Shown: positions 42,952 through 53,328 of the stretch, one piece after another
How the letters are laid out: every line of letters begins with the position of its first letter
Numbering within the stretch: the stretch's first letter is position 1
NCBI GenBank assembly: GCA_963854835.1
Contig: OY978526.1
Coordinates: 91,958,140-92,022,139 of the forward strand
From: Megamerina dolium
Lineage: Eukaryota; Arthropoda; Insecta; Diptera; Megamerinidae
Reading direction: 5' to 3'
Length of the DNA: 64,000 nt
Program-made: the position numbers and the translations under genes
The notes under the pieces: model-generated
The model's input: the letters and a program-made list of their open reading frames with translations, nothing else
Database searches by the model: none
Told to the model about the DNA's origin: nothing

Positions 42952-43302
42952 ATATGTGGCACTTAAAGCCCCAAAGGGCTCATTGGCCGAGCTTCTCCTC
43001 CATTACTGTTGTGCGTCTTAAATTTGGACAGTATTAGAAGGGACCTGCTTATTTTAACCGGTTCCGAACGGCAGAACACTTGTGACATCACTTTTTCTGA
43101 GCTTTGTCACAGAGTTCTTTTAGAAGCTTTTTCATGGCAATTTGTTACTGTCGGAAGAATTGCCAATTGCTTGCCGACAGGTGGGTACCATTCGAAAGAA
43201 AAATCTTATCGATATTAAATTTGTTATGCATCAGCCGGGGATTGAACCACGACCTCTACAGATCAGAAGGCGAACACACTAACCACTGAGCTACGACACC
43301 CA
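42952..43302 (-). mobile_element. tRNA-derived SINE, full length (about 350 bp), minus strand
   Basis: The best reference copy in the window. On the minus strand it starts GGGTGTCGTAGCTCAGTGGT (A box), then TTCGCCTTCTGATCTGTAG, the B box GTGGTTCAATCCCCGG, the body TTTAATATCGATAAGATTTT and ACCCACCTGTCGGCAAGCAA, then CGGAACCGGTTAAAATAAGC, and the end GCCCTTTGGGGCTTTAAGTG with a TATTTATTTTTATT tail. The RNA polymerase III promoter boxes look intact. Four other pieces of the same long form are in the window. Confidence 0.9.
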
Positions 43303-43304
43303 CA

Positions 43305-44305
43305 AAAAAGAATAAACACTATGCCACAAATTGAGAGTCATTGTCTCCTAATTCCTAATCCTAAGCCCTAATCCCTTTCTGCTCCACTGTGTCACGATTT
43401 TTTTACAGTGGTTTTAAATTTGGCTTTTCTGTCAAAAATAGAATCAAGCATAATTATGATAGTTCTTGTCTTCGGAGACCTATATTAGCATTTTCCAAGG
43501 ATTATTTTCTCGGAACATTTCAACCCTCTAGTTACCACCCGTATGGGTCAGACGTTTGCGAGAACCTACGGTATCTTCTAAGTTAATGTTCGAATGTGCT
43601 CTTATGTGAGTGAAAGGACACATTGGTATACGGCATCACTTCTTGCAATTTTTTTGTTCACCACAGAATTGTATTTTGCGATATAATGCATATTGCAAGG
43701 TTACAGAAACGCATTACTGAGATTGAATTGGTGGACCTGACTATTCATGGTATTGGCGATCGCTCAAACAATATATAGTTTTACGTTTTTATTTTGTGAA
43801 CATTTAATTCTACTCGAATACATTTTGATCTATGTGTAATTTAAATGCCTTTAAATATCCGCTCGTCTTACATCACATCTAATATGGAATAGAAAAATTT
43901 CGGATAGTCCATATTATCCGTTTAGCTCATATAAGTGTTCAATGTATCTAGTTCTCTGTCTTGAAAAGTGAAAAGAAAATATATCAATTGGTATATGCAT
44001 ATGTAAAATCATTAGACTGATTCATTGTATTGTTTCCTTTTCGCTACACAATTCTAAAATATCCATAAATGTGCGCCAGTTAACATCAAATTTCATCCAT
44101 ATAGAATTGAGTTCCAAAAATTCTTATTTACTCTATAAAAAATGTTATATCGCTTCGGAAATTTTCGATTTTGTATATTTGAATTCAAGTAATTGAATAC
44201 ATATATATATCGTATATATAGCCAACATCAGTAGCCTTGTATGTTAAATTTGGACAGCTCTCCTCTTCGATTCCAAATGACAGCAAATGTGTAACCATAG
44301 TAAAG
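43305..44305. other. Non-coding, nothing recognised
   Basis: AT-rich spacer between the SINE and block A. The 65-codon ORF at 43389 has no motif. Confidence 0.5.
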
Positions 44306-44308
44306 TAT

Positions 44309-44905
44309 AATAATTAACAAAGTAAGGCATTCCCAGAGAGGAATTTCAATGCACTCGTTTTTTGATTTCCTAGACAATTACATTTTAAATCATCATTAGA
44401 TTTCCTTTTTCTATATACGAATTGTCATTTGTTTTGCATTACTAATTTGACCCGTACCAATAGACACATCACACATCAAAGACGATAAAAAGACTCTTAC
44501 TTTTACCAATGGATACAAATTTAATAATATACAACAATTTTCTTGACTGTAACACATTTGGTTTATGGAAAATAATATATGTATACATATGTATTTATAT
44601 TAAATACTCATCCATCTAGAGATAAGCAAACGTATGTATGTGTGTGTGATTGTTTCCTGAAGAATTTTCAATTTGCAATTGTGTCCATTTGGAATTTAAT
44701 GCACGATATGCATGTACCATATACCCATAAATAATAACAGTTAGATTTAGTAACGGCAAGAACAACAACAAAAATTAGTAAATAATTAATAAAAAGCAAT
44801 CTTTTAAAAATGACGATTTTATCAAGATTATTGAAAGAAAAAGTAAATAACCTAAACCATCTGAATAAAATGTATTTAAAAAATTAATATCGCTGTTAGT
44901 TTTAC
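44309..44905. repeat. Duplicated block A, copy 1
   Basis: About 600 bp whose parts recur in order at 50904-51434. Shared segments include AACAAAGTAAGGCATTCCCA, CACATCACACATCAAAGACG and an almost unchanged stretch of about 85 bp from AATAATAACAGTTAGATTTA to AGCAATCTTTTAAAAATGAC. Small indels separate the copies. No coding content. Confidence 0.88.
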
Positions 44906-44909
44906 ATAT

Positions 44910-47900
44910 GCAAATGAAATTAATTAGATATACTACTACTTACTTTTATATGGATATAATATCAAGTCGAATAAGAATTACACAGTCGAACAACTCAAGA
45001 AAATCTCTAGTTGACTTATATTTGTTGCATTTGTATAGGGCTCCCTAGGGAGAGAGAGAGAGAGAGATGCTTATGTATTGTTGAAGAGCAAAGGCTTCAA
45101 TATAGTTTTCTATTTTGCAATTTAAAATTTTTCATTTACATTTATTTCAATTTTTTTTTTTAAATTTGTAAATCGTAAAACTTTTACCCATTATCTATCA
45201 GCTGTAATTACTTTGGGTCCTAGGCATACTCAAAAAAAAAGGCTTCGAAAACATATTGTAAAAAGAGTCGATAACTACTATACTATGGAAATTGGCTTAA
45301 GTTGGTTAAGGCAAAAAATAATAGTAATTGCAAGTAGTAAATTGTGTCAATTATAATTATTACAAATGAATTTATTACATTTTACAAAATTTTCCTTTGT
45401 AGCGTTATAAATAATTTTTTGTTGCTTTGGTTTTTTTTTATTTGGTTAATTTTTAAATAAATCATGTTGCTGTGCTATGTGATTCAAAGCTACCATTAAT
45501 TTCGAATATATGATGCTTATGCCACTAATAAAACAACTTAAAATGAGATTTGGTTAAAAGTAAAAAATATAGTACGAGTATACATGAAATATGAAAATAT
45601 AAGTAAGTGGAATAAATATTTGCACCTCATCACTTTCCAACAAATATCTATTAACCTTGGGCTTTACACCTTGAAATAGATAATACGAGTACTTTTTAAA
45701 AAATCACAGATATTCCAACAATATTATGTATATGTGTGTGGGTGTAATTAATAGAGATTTAGTTGACAAAAATAATTTATAAACAACCAAAAACAATATA
45801 TATAATGTAATTGATTCCTGCCCTCCATTTGCGTATAAAAACAACAAACTCATATATTTCTCGAGTGTCTCGTATACCAAACATACCCACATACTTACAT
45901 ATATATCAATATATATCCAATATACGAACTTTAAATAGCTCTAATTTTCTAACTTTATCAAAAAAAAAAAAAAAGTAGGCATGGTTTATTAAATAAATAA
46001 GCGGGTATCACAAATGCAAGAATTTATAAGCGTTACCTTGCATATCTTACATACATATATGATTTTTTCAACATTTCTGTGTTTAGAGAAGAGAGAGAGA
46101 GAGAGAGAAAAAAAGAGAAAGAATGAGTGAGAACGTGAAAATGATGATTTATCAAATTCAAATTATTGGTGTGCAATGTACATACGGCTCTTAGGTTCTT
46201 CGAAGCAACACCATTTTACTCCAAGTGATGCAGATTAATTTTGGCAATAAAAAAAAAACAATATGATTGTGTTCATTCCTCTGTTTTTTTTTTTTTTGTT
46301 TTTTTTTTGCTCGGTGTTCGTTTCTCAACTCACTGACACACTGCTCGAATGTAAAGAAGTTACGTTTTGGCTAAATAAGCTAAACGACAAGTTTTCCATT
46401 TTTTTCAACATTTTGAACATATGAAAATTTTAAGTTTCGTTTCTCTCAGAAGCCCATGCAATGCATTTTATACCTTCTACGCATTCTACGCTTTTTTGCA
46501 TTTCAAGTTACATGCTACACTTTCTATCCGGAAGGTTTTTTGTTTTCTTTTTGTCTAAAAACATTTTCAACACAAAAATCGAAGTAAAATAACTTACGAC
46601 ACAAAGGTATTGAACGATGGCATTGAAAATGAAACGTTATTTAATATTTGCGTGACGCTTAGGATGGTTAAAAAAGTAGAAAGCAGACCTAGTTTTAGCA
46701 TTCCATGCGTTTGAGGCATCATACGCTTTGCGCTATGTAACAATTACATGGATTCTACTTTTGTGAGAGTCGCGTAGGATGCAAAAAAGCATGGATTGCG
46801 TTGACTGGACTTTCAGCTTTAAACCTAATTAATTTCTTCACATTAGGTGTGTTTTTGTACTTTTCCAGTAACAATTATCCAGTAAACAAATTTCTGAGAA
46901 TTTGACACCATTCGCTCTCAAAGAGAAAAATATGCTAAAAAGTACAAGAACGCAAAACCAGCAAAAACCTGCAAGTTTCACGAACAGCTGATATTCCACT
47001 AAGTAAATTGCAATTGTTCGTTTGTTTGTTAGTTTCTTTTACTTATGATCAGCTGTTTTCCCTATTTGCAAGTCTTTACTGGCATACATTTGTCCAGTAA
47101 CAATTTGCAACTTCCCCTCAAAATGAAATGTCATTTCGCTCTCTCAATTTCCCCTTCTTTGCAAGTTTGCAACAATTATCACAAACTATTGCGTACGAGA
47201 ACACTCCTATTTTCTCACTCGCTCTCTCTCTCTCTCTCTCTCTGTCGTGTTCATTATTAATGAATAGTCCATACAATAATATAATCGAATTAAACATCCT
47301 TTTATAGCTACAATATATACATAGGTATACATACGATATATATACAATACATCGTATATACAATAAGAAGAAGAGAAATATATTACATATGTATATATAC
47401 ATACATATGTACCTCATATAAAATAATAAAAATAAAAATAATACATATATTAATTAAATGTGGTATCTTCAAAAAGACCATTTGTAAACGTGTTGTGCTT
47501 TTCTAGATTTTTTATTAGTATCTAAAAACAAAAAAGAAAAAAAGTAAACATTTTAAATATAAAATAGACAGCAAATCCCTAAAACTAATCAATATTATAT
47601 ATTATATATAGTTATATATTGTATTATACAAATATAGATACATACATACATGCAAATATATACATATATACACATGTATGTATGTATGTATGTATATATG
47701 TATATATATATGTTGTATATTTCAAAATAAATACATACCTTTTGTACATGCACTAAATATGTATATGTAAGATTTACGTATTCATTTTTACATATAAATA
47801 TATTAATACACAAATATATATACATACCTACTTATATTGAAAATACAACAACAACAACAAAAATATTTAAAATACATCATGCATAAAAATATTAAATAAA

Positions 47901-48310
47901 AATATTAACTATATCAAATTGAACACATAAAATATGCGCTTTTGATGTTAATAAACTTATTGTTTTTGATATAAATTGTATTTTGTGTGAATTGTACATT
48001 ATTTACATAAAATTTATTCTCCATCAATCTAAAATTGAAATGCAATGCTATAAAAAACTTTGCATGTGTATGTAGAAATAGAACATAATTGACATGCAAT
48101 TGCAAATAATTTGTTTTACTATTTCATCTTTTTATTAATTTTGATATTCATTTTTTAACTCTACCTCTACGATAGCTTTGTTATAGTTTCTGTTTCGAAT
48201 TTGTGAAAATTGACTTAATGTTTACAACACAGAAAATAACAATAAAAAAAATTAGAATTTAAATATATGAATTTTATGAATATATTTATTTTATTATTAT
48301 TAGGATATTC
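44910..48310. other. Non-coding spacer
   Basis: AT-rich with GAGAGA runs (45050, 46086), oligo-T runs and many TATGTA motifs. Parts of 46400-47110 with ACAGCTGAT and CCAGTAA motifs may belong to a degraded MITE. No gene supported. Confidence 0.5.
47219..47242. repeat. (CT)n microsatellite
   Basis: CTCTCTCTCTCTCTCTCTCT run. Confidence 0.85.
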
Positions 48311-48311
48311 A

Positions 48312-48558
48312 GCTCAGCTCAGTGGTTAGTGCATTGGTCTTCTGAGTCGTAGTCATTATTATGTGATCTTTTTCAGTATTTGTCATTTCATCTGTCTTCT
48401 GAGTCGTGGGTCGTGTAATCCTCGGCTGAAGAGCAAACTTTAATATCAAAAAGATTTATTTTGAACGTTGCCCACCTCTACGCAAACAATTGTCAATTCT
48501 TCCGGTATTGCCCATGAAACCGCTTCTAAAGGAGCTTTGTGAGCTCAGAAAAAGTGAT
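48312..48558 (+). mobile_element. tRNA-derived SINE, diverged, with internal insertion and 3' truncation
   Basis: The head CAGCTCAGTGGTTAGTGCAT (A box) is followed by TCTTCTGAGTCGT, then about 43 bp of extra sequence, then TCTTCTGAGTCGT again and the degraded B-box region GTCGTGTAATCCTCGG. The body ends near GAGCTCAGAAAAAGTGATG. Confidence 0.78.
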
Positions 48559-48743
48559 GCCAGCACTGGTATTAGACACAACAATAGAAAATACAACATT
48601 AATGTCAGTCGTTACTTCTAAATGTATTAAACAGATTATGGAAAATACAAAAAAAAAAAAGGAAGTGTCATACAATCGGGTAAGTAAAATAAAAAAAGTT
48701 TGCAAAAAGGTTAGAGATAACATGATCATCTGCAGAGTACAGT

Positions 48744-49241
48744 CCCTTATTATGAGTTGCATTCGATTTTCGATCTTCACTTGTTATCGAAAATTAAAGA
48801 TCGACTTTTGTTGCTTTCGTTGCTGTAGCGTAGTGTAAGAAAATTGCTGAAAATATAAGTATTTTACGTTTATTTTTGACTTTTTGGCGACTAAACACTA
48901 ATTTTATATAATTTCTATATAAACTTTATGCAGGTCTAAGGTAGTGCTGGATTCACTCATGGAAGAAAATCCTCAATTTGCAAAAGAGATTTGCTTAAAG
49001 GTTCACACAGCAAAAGAATGAGAGAAATTCATGTTGGCACTAATTGTTAAGGACCACTTTTGGGCCAACTTGTAAACAAATCGTCTCAGCTGTCAGAAGT
49101 ATACTATTGTGAACAACCCAATTTAGTGAAATTCACAATAGCGATATTCTTCATCGAAGGAGCGTCATAAAATCAAATGATAATTCTTTCTATCAGCACC
49201 TTCGACTACAGTCGAAGATCGAATGCACCTCGTAATAAAGG
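48744..49241. mobile_element. MITE candidate, about 500 bp
   Basis: CCTTATTATGAGTTGCATTCGAT at the left matches the inverse of the right end, CCTTTATTACGAGGTGCATTCGAT, over about 24 positions with four differences or gaps. The interior includes a short stretch that could read VVLDSLMEENPQFAKEI (about 48945-48990), but no domain is recognised. Confidence 0.5.
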
Positions 49242-49436
49242 CCACAAATTTTCCATTTCATTGAAGACGGGGACTCTGAACGTTTACCTCTAAAATGTAT
49301 AAAATCATAAAATGCTTTTGAATTTGTTTGAATATTAATTTCAAATTTTTTAATGTATTCTTTAAAGCATGATAATTTAACAGCCTGTTTCTATATCTCT
49401 AATGAAAAGCCAGGCCTGAGATTTGTGTCCAATCGA

Positions 49437-49675
49437 AATTCCACCAATATTTCAACCAAGGTACATTGAGCAGGTAGTAGCGGTGGAACAACAACTTTTA
49501 TCATATCCAAGGTCCACAACAAAAAGTACGCAGTTCATAATTTTGTTCTAATGCTACCACCTGTTCAAGATACATTGATTGCTATAAAGTATTGCTTAGG
49601 TATTCGGAGGTGGCAACACTGAATATTTTGGATCGTCTGAATTGCTGAATTTAGTGCATCAGCGGCGTCCATCAT
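49437..49675. repeat. Duplicated block B, copy 1 (promoter-like)
   Basis: About 240 bp matching 51465-51710: AGGTAGTAGCGGTGGAACAA, TTCATAATTTTGTTCTAATG, GGCAACACTGAATATTTTGG and TTTAGTGCATCAGCGGCGTC. It lies just upstream of the mariner ORF. In the other copy the same end leads into the candidate first exon of the PNRC-like gene. Confidence 0.88.
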
Positions 49676-49744
49676 CTTTTACGTACGGGATTATACCGCA
49701 TATTAGATGCGCCATAAGCAGTAAACAGAAGTAAAAACACACAT

Positions 49745-50895
49745 TTGGAATGAAGCTTCTTTTGTTATTGAAAAAAAAATGGATAAAAGTGAATTTCGTG
49801 TTTTGATAAAGCATTGCTTTTTGATGAAAAAAAATACGGTGGAGACCAAACAATGGCTTGATAAACATTATCCGGACTCTGCTCCATCGAGACAAATGGT
49901 AGAAAAGTGGATTGCTGAATTTAAACGTGGTCGTACAAGTACAAACGATGCAAAACGCAGTGGACGCCCAATTGAGGTTGTTATTCCAGAAAATATACAA
50001 AAAATCCACAAATTGATTATGAACGATCACAAATTGAAGGTGCACGATCTAGCTGACATTCTAAAGATATCAGATGGTAGTGTTTTTACCATTTTACACG
50101 AACATTTGAGTATGCGAAAGCTGTGTGGAAAGTGGGTGCCCCTTGAGCTCACAGTCGACCAAAAACAACAACGTATCGATGCTTCAACGGAGTGTTTGGC
50201 ATTGTTAAACCGCAATAAAATGGAATTCTATAGTCGATATGTGACAATGGATGAAACATGGCTTCACCATTACACACCAAAATCCAATGGACAGTCGACT
50301 GATGAGTGGTCATCAGTCGACGAATCGACTCCAAAGCGAGCAAAGACGCAACAGGCGGCCGGTAAGGTGATGGCGTCTGTATTTTGGGATGCGAACGGAA
50401 TAATATTTATCGACTATATCCAAAAAAGAACTACCATCAACAGCGACTATGATTGTGAACTTTTGGACCGATTGGAGGCTGAAATCGCAAAGAAACGGCC
50501 ACATTTGCAAAAGCAAAAAGTGTTGTTTCACCAAGGCAATGCACCGTGTCACCAATCAATGAAAACGATGACAAAATTGAATGAATTGGGCTTCGAATTG
50601 CTTCCGCACCCACCGTATTCTCCAGATTTAGCCCCCAGCGACTTTTTCCTGTTTTCAGATCTCAAGAAAATGCTTATTGGAAAGAAATTTAAGTCCGATG
50701 ATGCAGTAATCGCTGAAACTGAGGCCTACTTTGACAAGAAAGAGAAATCGTACTATAAAGGTGGTATCGAAAAGTTGGAAAATCGCTATACTCGTTGTAT
50801 CGCCCTCGAAGGCAACTATGTTGAATAATAAAGTCGAGTTTTTTACAAATTTTGTTTTTTTCATACTTTTCTTACGAACTTATTGAATGACCTGT
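49745..50895 (+). mobile_element. mariner element with uninterrupted transposase ORF
   Basis: The 3' end reads CTTACGAACTTATTGAATGA followed by CCTGTTA (about 50869-50895); its reverse complement, TAACAGGTCATTCAATAAGT, is a typical mariner terminal repeat. No matching 5' terminal repeat is visible upstream of the ORF, so the 5' end seems truncated or rearranged, and its edge is approximate. The element sits between two duplicated host or repeat blocks (49437-49675 and 50904-51710). Confidence 0.85.
49779..50828 (+). CDS. mariner transposase, 349 aa, second catalytic Asp changed to Gly
   Basis: Full mariner length (about 345-350 aa) with no stop or frameshift. An N-terminal helix-turn-helix DNA-binding part (FRVLIKHCFLMKKNTVE..KQWLDKHY) leads to the RSGRPIE linker, then VTMDETWLHHY with D158, HQGNAPCH at residues 251-258, and PPYSPDLAPSDFFLF with D288. 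In the family the catalytic triad is DD34D, with the second Asp in H-x-DNA. Here that codon is GGC (50535-50537, Gly253) instead of GAC; the spacing to D288 is still 34 residues. One transition explains the change. The element can therefore hardly be active, though the ORF is otherwise young. The terminal repeat and N-terminus place it near the irritans/mellifera groups, but I do not assign a subfamily. Confidence 0.92.
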   Translation: MDKSEFRVLIKHCFLMKKNTVETKQWLDKHYPDSAPSRQMVEKWIAEFKRGRTSTNDAKRSGRPIEVVIPENIQKIHKLIMNDHKLKVHDLADILKISDGSVFTILHEHLSMRKLCGKWVPLELTVDQKQQRIDASTECLALLNRNKMEFYSRYVTMDETWLHHYTPKSNGQSTDEWSSVDESTPKRAKTQQAAGKVMASVFWDANGIIFIDYIQKRTTINSDYDCELLDRLEAEIAKKRPHLQKQKVLFHQGNAPCHQSMKTMTKLNELGFELLPHPPYSPDLAPSDFFLFSDLKKMLIGKKFKSDDAVIAETEAYFDKKEKSYYKGGIEKLENRYTRCIALEGNYVE

Positions 50896-50903
50896 TATTG
50901 TAT

Positions 50904-51434
50904 ATAATTAACAAAGTAAGGCATTCCCAGAGAGGAATTTTAATGCACTGAATCATCATTAGATTTATTTTTGCTATTCGAACTGTCACGTGTTTCGCAT
51001 TACTAATTTGACCCATTCCAATAGACACATCACACATCAAAGACGATAAAAGTACACTTACCAATGGATACAAATCTAATAATTACAATTTTCTTGACTG
51101 GAACACATTTCGTTTATGGAAAATAATATATGTATTTATATTGATTACTTATCAATTTAGAGGTAAGCAAACGTATGTATGTGTGATTTGTTTCTTGAAG
51201 AATTTTCAATTTGGATTTGTGTCCATTTTGAATTTAATGCACAATATGTATATACCATATACCCATAAATAATAACAGTTAGATTTAGTAACGGCAAGAA
51301 CAACAACAAAAATTAGTAAATAATTAATAAAAAGCAATCTTTTAAAAATGACTATTTTAAGATTATTGAAAAAAATATAACCAAAAAAATCTGAATAAAA
51401 TGTATTGAAAAAATTAATATCGCTGTTAGTTTTA
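50904..51434. repeat. Duplicated block A, copy 2
   Basis: Second copy of the block at 44309-44905, shortened by several deletions. It begins within about 10 bp of the 3' end of the intact-ORF mariner and is followed by block B copy 2 (51465-51710). Confidence 0.88.
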
Positions 51435-51464
51435 TATTGTAATATGAAATAGTAAGATTATATC

Positions 51465-51710
51465 CCAACAATATTTCAATCAAGATACATTGAACAGGTA
51501 GTAGCGGTGGAGCAACAACTTTTATCGTATTTAAGGGCAACAACAAAAAACATGCAGTTCATAATTTTGTTCTAGTGCTACCACCTGTTCATGCTACATT
51601 GATTACTACGAAGCACTGCGTATGTGTTCGGAGATGGCAACACTGAATATTTTGGATCGGCTGAATTGCTGAATTTAGTGTATCAGCGGCGGCCATTTTC
51701 TTTAACAATA
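51465..51710. promoter_or_regulatory. Duplicated block B, copy 2: candidate promoter of the PNRC-like gene
   Basis: Second copy of the block at 49437-49675. Here the 3' end is ATCAGCGGCGGCCATTTTCT, with a GCCATTTT core of the Pho/YY1 kind, often found close to fly transcription starts. No TATA box is evident. Promoter function is inferred from position only. Confidence 0.4.
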
Positions 51711-52997
51711 AAACAAGACTGCAGAACGACAATTCATTTTATAATATCGAAAGAGTCATGGTATAAGGATCGAAGAGTGCGTTGAGATACGCGGTAATAT
51801 ACAAAAATTATAAGAAAAAAAAAAAGCATAAATCGATTGAAAATTTTGAAGAGTAATTAATTTATCTGTTATATTTAATTATAAATTAATTATAATTTAA
51901 GTGATAATAAATAATATTAATTACAAAAGAGTATAAATATAGAACTAAAATTCAATTAAATCTGCAATATAAATCTTAAATATAAGGAAGTTCAGAGGAC
52001 AACAGCTACAAAAAGAAAATAGTGATTTTTCCTCATTTTTCTTTGAAGAAAAACGTTGAAATAATTTTCTAGAAATTTCAACGCAGTCATTGTTGCTTGT
52101 GTGAAAAGTGCAACGTCAACGATTAACGTCCAAATAGAAATTGTTGCTCAGTGAAAATGTGAAACTGGTTATTAAAAATCGGTATGAAATAAAAGAGATT
52201 ACGCCTATACAACAGCAACCAACAAATAAAAAACCCGAGCGACGTTGGTCGTATTACTATTGGAGAATATAGGTGTGCTACTTTCTTGAATAAAAAGATA
52301 AAATACAATTTAACTAAAAATAATATCAATATAAATCTTGCTACATGGACAGTATACCAATAAATCTAAGAAATAAATTCAATCATTAAAATCAGTGTTT
52401 CTTCTAAGCCTTATACGGGGGTTTTGTTTTTTGCACTAACATACGGAGAACAGTATAATTACGCTGCGGAATAGTTGTAAGCAAAATAGCATGTACTAAA
52501 GAAGGAATACAAATCTTCATTTTTGGCATAATATCATTGACGTAAGAGCCCATCATAATATTGTATAGTGCAATCCAAAAAATAAAATAAACCGTGCAAA
52601 TCATACAAACACACCAAATCAACAATAGAAAAAGAATATCATAGCGTGATATAAGTTAATAAACAAAAAAGCCAATAAAATCATTCAATATAAAATAGTG
52701 TCCGTCGAATTTAAATTTTTTCTGTATTCTTTGTCATGAGCACAATAAAATTGAGCAGTGCAGTGCGTATTAGTTAGTATTCGTATTTTACAATTTTAAA
52801 GCATCAACGACAACAGTTTTAAGCCAGCCATCTATTTCACAGCATACACAAACAAACCTTTAACAATCCTCCAAGGAATTTTCAGAGAATGAGATAACGT
52901 AACACCTTGCTCAGCTAAAATATATCGAAAGAAATATTTATTCGCACTACTATCAGCAATAAGAAAAATAAGGAAGCTAAAGGGTTAAAAAGTGAAA
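51655..52997 (+). other. Candidate noncoding first exon of the PNRC-like gene
   Basis: No ORF of note, but a strong donor AAAG|GTAAGT lies at 52998 and a matching acceptor TTATTTTTAG|GACC at 55672, just upstream of the PNRC-like coding exon. The 5' part, at about 51655-51710, holds ATCAGCGGCGGCCATTTTC, a GC-richer island with a GCCAT core of the Pho/YY1 type, where transcription may start. The block around it is duplicated upstream at 49437-49675. This is inference from splice signals only. Confidence 0.45.
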
Positions 52998-53228
52998 GTA
53001 AGTGTATTATTTTTCTATATTTATATATTAATATTGTTGTACATGAAAAATTTTCCGTAATTGTGCTTTAAGATTCATATGTGAAAATTGGCAACGTCGC
53101 TTCGCTGTTTTCTCTTTCCATATGTTTACTTAAAATCGAGTAAATGCCATGTTATGCAGACGGTCGCACTGGCAGTACGGCTCTTGGTTGTTTTCAATGC
53201 AAAATTAAAATTTGGCATAACTATAGAA

Positions 53229-53328
53229 TAGCCTAATACTGTCCAAATTTAAGACGCACAACAGAAATGGAAGAGAAGCTCGGCCAATGAGCCCTTTGGG
53301 GCTTTAAGTGCCACATATATATATATAG
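53229..53328 (+). mobile_element. 5'-truncated tRNA-type SINE (3' end only)
   Basis: Carries ACTGTCCAAATTTAAGACGC, then CTCGGCCAATGAGCCC and TTTGGGGCTTTAAGTGCCAC, ending in a (TA)n tail. This is the same 3' end as the full-length copy at 42952-43302. Loss of the 5' part fits target-primed reverse transcription that stopped early. Confidence 0.8.

Noticed and set aside
48539..48838. 99-codon ORF on the + strand
   Set aside because: Starts inside the SINE tail and crosses the left end of a MITE; no motif.
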